Below are positions 7,036 to 13,817 of a stretch of 13,817 nucleotides of DNA, piece after piece. Each line of letters starts with the position of its first letter. Within the stretch, counting starts at the first letter, position 1. Both the position numbers and the translations under genes were made by a program. The stretch lies in the NCBI GenBank assembly GCA_945949035.1, contig CAMFDH010000013.1, forward strand, positions 1 through 13,817. Reading direction: 5' to 3'. A model generated the notes under the pieces. The model worked only from the letters and a program-made list of their open reading frames with translations, had not been told where the DNA came from and searched no databases. Source of the stretch: an uncultured Actinomyces sp. (GTDB taxonomy: Bacteria; Actinomycetota; Actinomycetes; Actinomycetales; Actinomycetaceae).

Positions 7036-7872
7036 CTAGTCCTGGCACATCCCCTGTTCACGGATGATCTGCAGCATATTGGTTCGTTCAGCAGGTCCCT
7101 TGCCCGGCTTGACCTGCAGCTGGTTGGTGTAAGAGTCCTGACGCTTCCCGCTCTCTCGCAGGTCATAGTAGGTCTGGATCGTCTCGTCGTACTGCGCCAG
7201 GGCCTCGAGGTACTCAGCGGCCTCAAAGTCAGGGTAGGTGTCGACTGAGGTCGTGATGGAACGGGGCAGACGCGGCTTCATCTGGGGCGCCTGGTTCGGG
7301 TGCCCGATCAGCATTCCCACCAGGGGGAAGGTGAACTTCGGCAGCTTCATCGCCTCGATGATTGAGCGCGGATCGCGACCGATTGAGCCCAGGTAGCAGG
7401 TGCCCAGGCCCAGGCTCTCCGCCGCCACCACCATGTTCTGGGCGGCAATCATGGTGTCCTTGACACCCTGGATGAAAGCGCCGGAGCGTTCAATGGGCTC
7501 CAGGCTCAGACCCGCGGCCTCGCGAACACGGGCCACACGCGAAAGGTCAACGACGAAGACGAACAGTTCACCCAGGTTTCCACCGACGTAGGGCTGCCCA
7601 GAGGACTGGTACAGGGTGTCGCGGATGGCAGGGTCCTTGACCCGAATGATCGTGACCGCCTGGTAGAAGCTTGAGGTGGCGCCGTGGCGGGCAACATCAA
7701 GCAGGGTGGCCACAACGTCCTCACCAACCGCCTGGTCGGTGAAGGCACGAATGGTCCGGTGGTGAAGCTGCCGGGTAATCGTCTCATTGAGGAGCATGCC
7801 GACTGCCGGCGCAGCGTCCTCAGGTGTGGCAGGAAGGTGGGCGGGGTCGAATGTGAACTCGGTGTTTTCCAT
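7036..7872 (-). CDS. NfsA/FRP-type NAD(P)H-dependent flavin nitroreductase
   Basis: The 278-residue protein belongs to the FMN-binding nitroreductase fold and fits the NfsA/FRP branch. These are cytoplasmic oxygen-insensitive reductases of nitroaromatics, quinones or flavins. Seen are an FMN phosphate-contacting H-R-T-I-R near residues 38-42, a helix Q-N-M-V-V-A-A-E-S-L-G-L-G leading to Y-L-G-S-I-G, and F-P-L-V-G-M-L-I-G-H-P followed by K-P-R-L-P-R-S. The last two are the usual NfsA-type segments. Start ATG 7872 lacks a well-placed Shine-Dalgarno, but TAGGGT ends 7 nt upstream. It lies 22 bp downstream of the small membrane-protein gene and may be read with it. The native substrate is not predictable. 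Confidence 0.9.
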   Translation of the reverse strand: MENTEFTFDPAHLPATPEDAAPAVGMLLNETITRQLHHRTIRAFTDQAVGEDVVATLLDVARHGATSSFYQAVTIIRVKDPAIRDTLYQSSGQPYVGGNLGELFVFVVDLSRVARVREAAGLSLEPIERSGAFIQGVKDTMIAAQNMVVAAESLGLGTCYLGSIGRDPRSIIEAMKLPKFTFPLVGMLIGHPNQAPQMKPRLPRSITTSVDTYPDFEAAEYLEALAQYDETIQTYYDLRESGKRQDSYTNQLQVKPGKGPAERTNMLQIIREQGMCQD

Positions 7873-7879
7873 ACCCCCA

Positions 7880-7885
7880 ACCCTA
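7880..7885 (-). promoter_or_regulatory. Putative -10 of a leaderless nitroreductase transcript
   Basis: On the minus strand TAGGGT is followed by seven bases and then ATG 7872. TANNNT at this distance suggests transcription from the start codon, independent of read-through from the gene upstream. Confidence 0.4.
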
Positions 7886-7894
7886 TTGCGAAAA

Positions 7895-8167
7895 CTAGGC
7901 CGAAGTCCCGTTCACGGTTGCGTCAGCCACCACAGCTTCCTCCTCAACCTTGGTCTTACGCGTCAGGCGGATGATCCAGTAGATGTTGATGAGGGCGATG
8001 GTGCCGTTCATAAACACCATCGGCCAGTTGCTGTCGATCGCAGAGGTGATGGCAGCAATGCTGCTTCCCGTCAGGTTGAGGACGCGGAACCACATGACAT
8101 TGGGAACAGCCAGGGAGATGACTACCAGGATCGGGCCCAACCAGCTAAAGATGAAAAAGAAGTCCAC
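7895..8167 (-). CDS. Small three-helix inner-membrane protein, YgjV/CBU_0592-like
   Basis: This 90-residue hydrophobic protein has predicted membrane segments at about residues 4-22, 29-45 and 49-67, followed by a basic patch (R-L-T-R-K-T-K) and an acidic, Ala-rich tail. The pattern L-N-L-T-G-S-S-I-A-A-I, then N-W-P-M-V-F-M-N-G, resembles small membrane proteins of the YgjV/CBU_0592 type, whose function is unknown. Start GTG 8167 is well supported by GGAGG (minus strand of 8173-8177) 5 nt upstream. By the positive-inside rule the basic patch puts the C-terminus in the cytoplasm. The nitroreductase gene starts 22 bp downstream on the same strand. The family assignment is tentative. Confidence 0.75.
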   Translation of the reverse strand: MDFFFIFSWLGPILVVISLAVPNVMWFRVLNLTGSSIAAITSAIDSNWPMVFMNGTIALINIYWIIRLTRKTKVEEEAVVADATVNGTSA

Positions 8168-8219
8168 AGAAACCTCCGGGTAGATGTGCGGGGAGAGGGC
8201 CTAGAGCAGGCCACGTCGC

Positions 8220-8225
8220 ATTATC
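8220..8225 (-). promoter_or_regulatory. -10 element for the small membrane-protein gene (candidate)
   Basis: On the minus strand GATAAT matches TATAAT at five of six positions. It would start transcription about 45 nt before GTG 8167, leaving room for that gene's Shine-Dalgarno. The -35 region is not convincing. An isolated DnaA-like 9-mer (TGTGGATAG, 8249-8257) lies just upstream. Confidence 0.35.
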
Positions 8226-8260
8226 CCGACGGCCTAAGGTCTTTCTCGTGTGGATAGAGG

Positions 8261-10135
8261 TTAGTCGACTTTGCCAGATTTCTTCAAAGAATCATCTATC
8301 TGTGTGGTCAAAGTCTTGATTGACAGAGCCCTATAGCGGTTGAGGGCAGCCGCCACGTCAACCATCCGTGGTCGGGCAAGGAAGGGTGGGAAACGCCTGG
8401 CCCCAAACTTGGTGAGGGCGTCGAGGCCGCTGCTGTCCACCATCTCGTTCAGTTCGCCCAAGAGCTCGGGCAGGGGTTTCTTCCCATCTGCCAGCTTCTC
8501 GAGGATGCCGCGGACCGCCCAGCCAATCGCCTCGGTTTGCCCGGCATCAACGATCTGTTCAACATCGGAGACATCAATGGTTTCGCGGTCAAGCGTGATG
8601 GCATCCAGTCCGTTGGACCGGGTCTTCGGTCGGTCGCCTCCGCCCCGACTCGGCTGAGGGGCTCTCTCGGTGAGGGCGGGGAACCCGGGTAGATCCGTCC
8701 TCAGCCGTGGCAGCTCAGCACAGACTTCAGCTGCCTTCGCGGTGACGTCCTCGCACCGGTAGGCATCCATCTGCAGGACGAGGTCGGCAACATCCAGGTA
8801 GGCACCCGAGCCACCCATAACCAGGATCATCGAGGTGCGGGGATGACCCGAAGCGTCCTCGTCCGAGATACCCTCCGGATCGCCCAGAGAGCGCGCCCCC
8901 GCCAGTCCCTCAATCCGGTCAATCAGGGGTGTAATCGGCTCCTGGGCCGTCGCTACCAGCGCGCGCATCCGTTCGTCCCGGATCATCAGGTTGGTGGCGG
9001 AAGTGTCCTCATCGATGAGCAGCAGGGGAGAGGCCACCCCGAGCGCCTCCACAATCGATGCCGCCTGCGAGGTGGAACCGGAGGCATTCTTGGTGGAGAA
9101 CCGCCGCGTGTCACCCCCGGTGGGAAGGTGGTTGATGAAGGGCGAAACATCGACCCCGGTGATGGGCCGCCCGTCAGCTGCCCGGATCTTCATGGCCTCC
9201 GGCAGCGCTGCCACCAGCTCACGACCATCACCGGGAACATGGGCGTAAACGCCGTGTTGGATGGCCGAGAGGACGGTGGACTTACCGTGGTAGCCGCCGC
9301 CAACAATGACCGTGATGCCTGGCGGAATCGCCATCCCCTGCACGAGCCCCGCGTGCGGCAGGGTGACGGAGCGGCGCAGACCCTGCGGCGACACAAACGG
9401 GACGGCCTCCCGCATCGGACGCTGGGAAATGCCGGACTCACGCGGCAAAATCGCCTCATCGTTGATGAAGGCCACCCAGTTGTTCTGGGTCAGGGCGCGC
9501 TGCAAAGCCTGGTGATCCTCATAGGTATGAACGTGACGTAGCAGGTCCTCGTGGTACTCCTTAGCCTCCGGCGACCAGAAGTCGAGGACGAGGTGCACCA
9601 CATCCGGCAGTTCGACCTCGAAAATCTGTGCGGCACGACGTCCCTGAATGGTTCGTCCTCGAGCGGGCAGCTGAACCTGGATCCGCAGTTCGACCTCGTT
9701 CTCACTGACCGTGGCGGCAGAACGCTCCAGGATCTGCTGGGTCGTCCTCACGATCGAAATTGGACTGGGGCCGTCACCGTCCCGAAGTGCCTCACCGAAC
9801 GAACGGATCAGGAAGTCCCCGGTCGCCACCCGCTGCGCCGGCGTCGCGAAGGTCTCCGGGGGCAAACCCATGCGGCGCGGATCCGCCACGATCCGCAGGG
9901 ACGAGGGCGGCGCGTAGGGGTCGGACTGGACGCGGTCGAGGTGGACGGTGAAGGCACCAAAATCCCACTTCCCAATGGCCCGCTTGTAGGCGCCGTAGGA
10001 GGATCCGTCGATGTTTCGCAGCAGGGAGAGCAGTTCAGACTGGGTTCCCACCTTCGGCTTGTCATCGAATCGGCGTTGCGGGCGTCCCTGACTACCGGAA
10101 CGACGGTTAGCAGGTGCGGAATAGTCTTTGCTCAT
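8261..10135 (-). CDS. Predicted ABC-class ATPase (COG3044/DUF2791-like), function unknown
   Basis: The 624-residue protein is a stand-alone ATPase with no membrane segments. Walker A is G-G-G-Y-H-G-K-S-T (residues 279-287, Lys285). Walker B runs into L-L-L-I-D-E-D-T-S-A-T-N (Asp375), the hallmark of this family. A serine-rich A-S-G-S-T-S-Q-A-A between them sits where the ABC signature is expected. An N-terminal domain of about 270 residues precedes the ATPase core and begins with a basic, low-complexity stretch (R-R-S-G-S-Q-G-R-P-Q-R-R). The trypanosome RNA-editing factor MRB1590 belongs to this family and binds RNA. Bacterial members have no settled role. The start ATG has no good Shine-Dalgarno but TAATCT lies 6 nt upstream. 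It is divergent from the RNase HI gene. Confidence 0.88.
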   Translation of the reverse strand: MSKDYSAPANRRSGSQGRPQRRFDDKPKVGTQSELLSLLRNIDGSSYGAYKRAIGKWDFGAFTVHLDRVQSDPYAPPSSLRIVADPRRMGLPPETFATPAQRVATGDFLIRSFGEALRDGDGPSPISIVRTTQQILERSAATVSENEVELRIQVQLPARGRTIQGRRAAQIFEVELPDVVHLVLDFWSPEAKEYHEDLLRHVHTYEDHQALQRALTQNNWVAFINDEAILPRESGISQRPMREAVPFVSPQGLRRSVTLPHAGLVQGMAIPPGITVIVGGGYHGKSTVLSAIQHGVYAHVPGDGRELVAALPEAMKIRAADGRPITGVDVSPFINHLPTGGDTRRFSTKNASGSTSQAASIVEALGVASPLLLIDEDTSATNLMIRDERMRALVATAQEPITPLIDRIEGLAGARSLGDPEGISDEDASGHPRTSMILVMGGSGAYLDVADLVLQMDAYRCEDVTAKAAEVCAELPRLRTDLPGFPALTERAPQPSRGGGDRPKTRSNGLDAITLDRETIDVSDVEQIVDAGQTEAIGWAVRGILEKLADGKKPLPELLGELNEMVDSSGLDALTKFGARRFPPFLARPRMVDVAAALNRYRALSIKTLTTQIDDSLKKSGKVD

Positions 10136-10141
10136 TCACCC

Positions 10142-10147
10142 AGATTA
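10142..10147 (-). promoter_or_regulatory. Putative -10 of a leaderless ABC-ATPase transcript
   Basis: On the minus strand TAATCT ends 6 nt before ATG 10135. The intervening GGGTGA touches the ATG and is too close to act as a Shine-Dalgarno. Confidence 0.45.
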
Positions 10148-10201
10148 GATCCGCGCCGCACCTCACGCGAGCCGAGGAGCCGAGGTGTCGGAGGGGGCGG
10201 A

Positions 10202-10207
10202 TATCAT
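10202..10207 (+). promoter_or_regulatory. Putative -10 of a leaderless RNase HI transcript
   Basis: TATCAT matches TATAAT at five of six positions and ends 7 nt before ATG 10215. The competing reading is a GTG start at 10185, which has GAGGAG 5 nt upstream and would make this hexamer coding sequence. Confidence 0.45.
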
Positions 10208-10214
10208 CGAGCCC

Positions 10215-11030
10215 ATGACGATTACCGCTGCCGTGGACGGCTCTGCACTGGGTAACCCTGGACCTGCTGGATGGGCCTGGGTGGTCTCCCCGGATGCCTG
10301 GGCGGCGGGTGGCTTCCCCAAGGCCACCAACAACATCGGCGAACTAATGGCGTTGGTCCGCCTCCTTGAGGATACGGCTGAGGCCGGGTTTGCAGACGAA
10401 CCCCTCGTCGTCCTCGCCGACTCCCAGTACGTCATCAACTCGGTCACCAAGTGGATGCCGGGGTGGAAGAAACGCGGCTGGAAGAAGGCCGACGGAAAAC
10501 CGGTCCTGAACCGTGAGCTGATGGAACGCATCGACCGGGCCATGCAGGGGCGCAACGTTCGCTTTGAGTGGGTCAAGGGACACGCAGGTCACGACATGAA
10601 TGAGGCCGCGGACCTGCGGGCGCGCGCGGCGGCTGAGGCGTACAAGACCGGCCGCACCGTCCCAACCGGACCTGGCTTCACCGAAACCATGGCGTCGCGG
10701 ACGGCGCTTGCGGCTGCCCGCCCTCGCACCGAACGGCGTAATGCCCCGGCCCCTCAGCAGGCCGCTCCGTCGCGGAGCGCTCAGCCGACCCGCAGCGCCG
10801 AACGACCGCAGGCGCGGGACACCGGCCAAGACGGCGAACCGATTGTCGCCATCTCTGCGGCGCAGGCTCCCCAGCGGTGGGCCCAGGTGCTGCAGAGCGC
10901 GCGTCAGGAACCCGTGACCATCACCGAACCGGGCCAGCCGTCGCTGCTTCTGCTGGACGCAGACACCGCCTGGCAGGCCCTGGCACTTCTGGATGGCGGG
11001 GGTTCCGGGGACAGCGGGTACCTGTTCTAA
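10215..11030 (+). CDS. Ribonuclease HI with C-terminal Phd/YefM-like domain
   Basis: The 271-residue protein cuts RNA in RNA-DNA hybrids through an N-terminal RNase HI domain (about 1-145). All catalytic residues are present: Asp8 (V-D-G-S), Glu43 (N-N-I-G-E-L), Asp69 (L-A-D-S-Q-Y), His123 (V-K-G-H-A-G-H) and Asp133. They match D10/E48/D70/H124/D134 of E. coli. An Ala/Pro/Arg/Gln-rich linker (about 150-205) leads to a C-terminal domain (about 210-262). Its pattern, I-S-A-A-Q-A-P-Q-R-W then E-P-V-T-I-T-E-P-G-Q-P-S-L-L-L-L and an A-W-Q-A-L helix, resembles the DNA-binding half of Phd/YefM antitoxins. ATG 10215 is preferred because the RNase H strand starts there; GTG 10185 would add 10 residues. 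The S33 hydrolase gene begins 7 bp after the stop. Confidence 0.9.
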   Translation: MTITAAVDGSALGNPGPAGWAWVVSPDAWAAGGFPKATNNIGELMALVRLLEDTAEAGFADEPLVVLADSQYVINSVTKWMPGWKKRGWKKADGKPVLNRELMERIDRAMQGRNVRFEWVKGHAGHDMNEAADLRARAAAEAYKTGRTVPTGPGFTETMASRTALAAARPRTERRNAPAPQQAAPSRSAQPTRSAERPQARDTGQDGEPIVAISAAQAPQRWAQVLQSARQEPVTITEPGQPSLLLLDADTAWQALALLDGGGSGDSGYLF

Positions 11031-11031
11031 T
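11026..11031 (+). promoter_or_regulatory. Putative extended -10 of a leaderless S33 hydrolase transcript
   Basis: TG-T-TCTAAT overlaps the RNase HI stop codon, with the hexamer ending 6 nt before ATG 11038. It matches TATAAT at five of six positions and carries the extended TG. No Shine-Dalgarno precedes this gene. Confidence 0.45.
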
Positions 11032-11037
11032 TGCCCC

Positions 11038-12360
11038 ATGGCTGAAACATCTTTGCGCACGACCTCATACATCCAACACGGCTGCCAGGTGCATGAGCAC
11101 CGGCTTGATGTCCCCCTGGATCCCACCGGGCAGCACTACCCGGGACGAACCATTGAGGTGTTTGCCCGGCAGGTCATTGCGCCCGGTGGTGCGGACCGGC
11201 CCCTGCTGGTGTTCCTGCAGGGCGGCCCGGGTGGTGCGGGTCCCCGTGTGGGCGACTTCCGCGACGGCTGGATTGGTGAGGCGCTGAAGGACTACCGCGT
11301 CCTCCTGCTGGACCAGCGCGGCACCGGACAGTCGACACCCCTGTCTTCTGACGTGGTGATGGCCGAGGACGATCCGGCCCTCTTCACGTCTCTCTTCCTG
11401 CAGAACCAGATCATCGCTGACGCCGAAGCATTCCGTGAGGAGCTGACGGATGGCGCCAAGTGGTCCACGTTGGGCCAGTCCTACGGCGGCTTCCTCACCC
11501 TGGGTTACCTGTCGCAGCACCCGGAGGCGCTGCGTGAGTCCCTCTTTACGGGCGGGCTGCCCGGCCTCGTCAATATTGATGACATCTACCGGCAGACCTA
11601 CCCGCTGACCGCTGCGCGCAACCGGGTTTACTTCGAGCGCTACCGGGATGACCAGCAGGTGATCCGTGAGGTCGCAGCGCACCTGCTTGATACGGAAGAG
11701 TTCCTGCCCACCGGCGAACGCCTCACCCCGACCCGGATGCGGTCGATCGGGGCGATGCTGGGTGGGGCCATGAACACGGATGTTCTGCACTACCTGTGGG
11801 AGGGGCCGTTTGAGATGCGCGGGGGCAGGCGCCGGCTCACCAGCCGTTTCCTGGCGGAAATCGGCGGACACCTCTCCTCTGCCATGGCCCCCCTCTACTG
11901 GGTGCTGCAGGAAGCTATCTACGGTCAAACCACCGTCGCGGCCTGCGGGCACGGCACCCGCTGGTCGGCGCAGCGCCTGGCGGCTGAGTTTGATGGCTTC
12001 CACCTGGACGCCGATCCCCTGGATCTGTCCAGCCCCTGGTACCTGACGGGTGAGCACCTCTTCACCGAACTCATCGCTGATGACCCCGCCACAGCCGCCC
12101 TCCTTCCGGTGACGGAGGCCCTGGCGACCAAGACGGACTGGCAGAAGACGTACGACCTCGACGTCCTCGGCAGTGTTGATGTTCCGAAGGCCGCCCTCAT
12201 CTACGACGACGATATGTTCGTGCCCGTCCAGCTTTCCAAGCAGACCGCAGCCCTGATGCCCAACACCCGCACCTGGGTCACGAACCGTATGGAACACGAC
12301 GGTTTGCGTGCCAATGGCAGCGAGGTTTTCAAGGGTCTGAAAGAGATCCTCGCCGATTAG
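11038..12360 (+). CDS. Alpha/beta-hydrolase, peptidase family S33 (proline iminopeptidase-like)
   Basis: This 440-residue alpha/beta-hydrolase fits prolyl aminopeptidases, which remove N-terminal proline from peptides. The oxyanion-hole motif reads L-Q-G-G-P-G (classically H-G-G-P-G), followed by D-Q-R-G-T-G-Q-S-T. The nucleophile elbow G-Q-S-Y-G-G gives Ser148. Likely triad partners are an Asp in Y-D-D-D-M-F (390-392) and His420 in M-E-H-D-G. A helical cap lies between. The N-terminal region (V-H-E-H-R-L-D-V-P-L-D) is typical of S33 enzymes. There is no signal peptide, so it is probably cytoplasmic. Gln in place of the first His of HGGPG is a variation. Start ATG 11038 avoids overlap with RNase HI. 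An upstream in-frame ATG (10993) has neither a ribosome-binding site nor family similarity. Confidence 0.88.
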   Translation: MAETSLRTTSYIQHGCQVHEHRLDVPLDPTGQHYPGRTIEVFARQVIAPGGADRPLLVFLQGGPGGAGPRVGDFRDGWIGEALKDYRVLLLDQRGTGQSTPLSSDVVMAEDDPALFTSLFLQNQIIADAEAFREELTDGAKWSTLGQSYGGFLTLGYLSQHPEALRESLFTGGLPGLVNIDDIYRQTYPLTAARNRVYFERYRDDQQVIREVAAHLLDTEEFLPTGERLTPTRMRSIGAMLGGAMNTDVLHYLWEGPFEMRGGRRRLTSRFLAEIGGHLSSAMAPLYWVLQEAIYGQTTVAACGHGTRWSAQRLAAEFDGFHLDADPLDLSSPWYLTGEHLFTELIADDPATAALLPVTEALATKTDWQKTYDLDVLGSVDVPKAALIYDDDMFVPVQLSKQTAALMPNTRTWVTNRMEHDGLRANGSEVFKGLKEILAD

Positions 12361-12419
12361 GAACAACTGAAGCGGGGCTGAGGCGGCCCAACTCAGTAGC
12401 GCAGTAAAGTTCCTGGTGA

Positions 12420-12478
12420 GCAGTTAGTCAGTGGTCCGGCTTCGATCAGACTTTGGTCCCGACTAGGCTGGCAGTTAG
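12420..12478 (+). repeat. Direct repeat GCAGTTAG in the nrdF upstream region
   Basis: GCAGTTAG occurs at 12420-12427 and 12471-12478, starts 51 bp apart and flanking the proposed nrdF promoter. It could be a regulator site, but it is short and matches no motif known to me. Confidence 0.3.
12464..12469 (+). promoter_or_regulatory. -10 element of the nrdF promoter (candidate)
   Basis: TAGGCT fits the actinobacterial TANNNT pattern and would start transcription about 30 nt before nrdF. The hexamer 17 bp upstream (TTCGAT) is a poor -35. No NrdR-box-like palindrome was found between 12361 and 12505, unlike the nrdH promoter. Confidence 0.4.
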
Positions 12479-13516
<1,038 letters not shown>

Positions 13517-13550
13517 GCCGGCAGTAAGCCACAAAGACAACACCACGGCT

Positions 13551-13588
13551 AAGGCCCGAACCTGCGAAGCACTGCGGGCTCGGGCCTT
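13551..13588 (+). terminator. Hairpin terminator after nrdF
   Basis: AAGGCCCGA (13551-13559) pairs perfectly with TCGGGCCTT (13580-13588). After one mismatch the stem continues with CCTGCG against TGCGGG, including two wobbles, around a 6-nt loop. A short pyrimidine tract (TCCCGTTTC) follows. Confidence 0.8.
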
Positions 13589-13626
13589 TCCCGTTTCATG
13601 CACCAAAGGCCCAAACAGACCCCACC

Positions 13627-13662
13627 CCACCGAACAAACCACCGAACGGACCACCGAGGACC
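13627..13662 (+). repeat. Three tandem copies of a 12-bp unit (CCACCGAAC-NNN)
   Basis: The copies at 13627, 13639 and 13651 read CCACCGAACAAA, CCACCGAACGGA and CCACCGAGGACC. They lie between the nrdF terminator and the next gene. The third copy has diverged. Confidence 0.55.
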
Positions 13663-13740
13663 CGTAGGAACACCCATCTAACCCAGTCATGAACGGTTAG
13701 CATTGAGCCAGAGTTGAACTTGTCCCTAAGGAAGTAGCGA

Positions 13741-13817
13741 GTGTCTGAGTCATGCATGTCTGCTGTGGGCACTGCCGCCCACCAAGGCATCAGCAACGAC
13801 ACCACCTGCACCTGCTT
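13741..13817 (+). CDS. Start of a gene of unknown function (runs off the window)
   Basis: An open frame from GTG 13741 continues to the window edge, giving about 25 residues that begin M-S-E-S-C-M-S-A-V-G. AGGAAG at 13729-13734 lies 6 nt upstream, a good Shine-Dalgarno, and the preceding region is non-coding. Three cysteines occur in the visible part (residues 5, 23 and 25). There is no signal peptide or recognisable motif. An in-frame ATG at 13756 is an alternative start. The fragment is too short to assign. Confidence 0.5.
   Translation, partial: MSESCMSAVGTAAHQGISNDTTCTC

Noticed and set aside
7020..7036. Terminator in the serpin/nitroreductase convergent gap
   Set aside because: The 15-bp gap is GC-rich, but I found no stable hairpin with a T-tract on either strand.
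8249..8257. DnaA box TGTGGATAG between the ABC-ATPase and the small membrane-protein gene
   Set aside because: It is a single isolated imperfect 9-mer, which is expected by chance at this length.
10713..11030. Toxin-antitoxin module at the end of the RNase HI gene
   Set aside because: The Phd/YefM-like domain is part of the RNase HI frame and no toxin gene (Doc, YoeB or similar) is adjacent.
11065..12366. 433-residue open frame antisense to the S33 hydrolase
   Set aside because: It mirrors the codon bias of the real gene, has no recognisable motifs, and the sense strand encodes an intact hydrolase with a full triad.

Overview
This GC-rich window reads as chromosomal DNA of an actinobacterium. 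The support is a class Ib ribonucleotide reductase with an NrdH redoxin, GTG and TTG starts, actinobacterial-type DnaA boxes, and many genes with no Shine-Dalgarno sequence but a TANNNT hexamer 6-7 nt before the ATG. Sequence flavour and the pairing of a surface serpin with luxS suggest a host-associated member of Actinomycetaceae or a relative such as Bifidobacteriaceae. That placement is inference.

Layout. Positions 1-798 (minus strand) hold luxS and the start of an MTA/SAH nucleosidase gene. They overlap by 8 bp and form the two-step route from S-adenosylhomocysteine to homocysteine and the AI-2 precursor. Divergent from them is sdaA (854-2350), a single-chain iron-sulfur L-serine dehydratase. 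A 375-bp non-coding stretch follows, with four DnaA-box-like sites, a pair of NrdR-box-like palindromes 32 bp apart and a -10 element. It leads into nrdH-nrdI-nrdE (2726-5589), which ends at a strong hairpin terminator. nrdF, the radical-bearing beta subunit, lies about 7 kb downstream (12506-13516) with its own promoter region and terminator.

The genes between nrdE and nrdF are: a lipoprotein serpin (5701-7020, plus); an NfsA-type flavin nitroreductase (7036-7872), a three-helix membrane protein (7895-8167) and a COG3044 ABC-class ATPase of unknown role (8261-10135), all on minus; then an RNase HI with an extra C-terminal domain resembling Phd/YefM antitoxins (10215-11030) and an S33 prolyl-aminopeptidase-like hydrolase (11038-12360), both on plus. 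A gene of unknown function begins at 13741 and runs off the window.

Most genes are ordinary housekeeping genes. The items most worth a second look are the combined DnaA-box and NrdR-box array ahead of nrdHIE, the RNase HI to Phd/YefM-like fusion, the divergent COG3044 ATPase/RNase HI pair, the membrane-anchored serpin, and the recurring leaderless-start signature. I saw no tRNA, rRNA, CRISPR array, insertion sequence or prophage.
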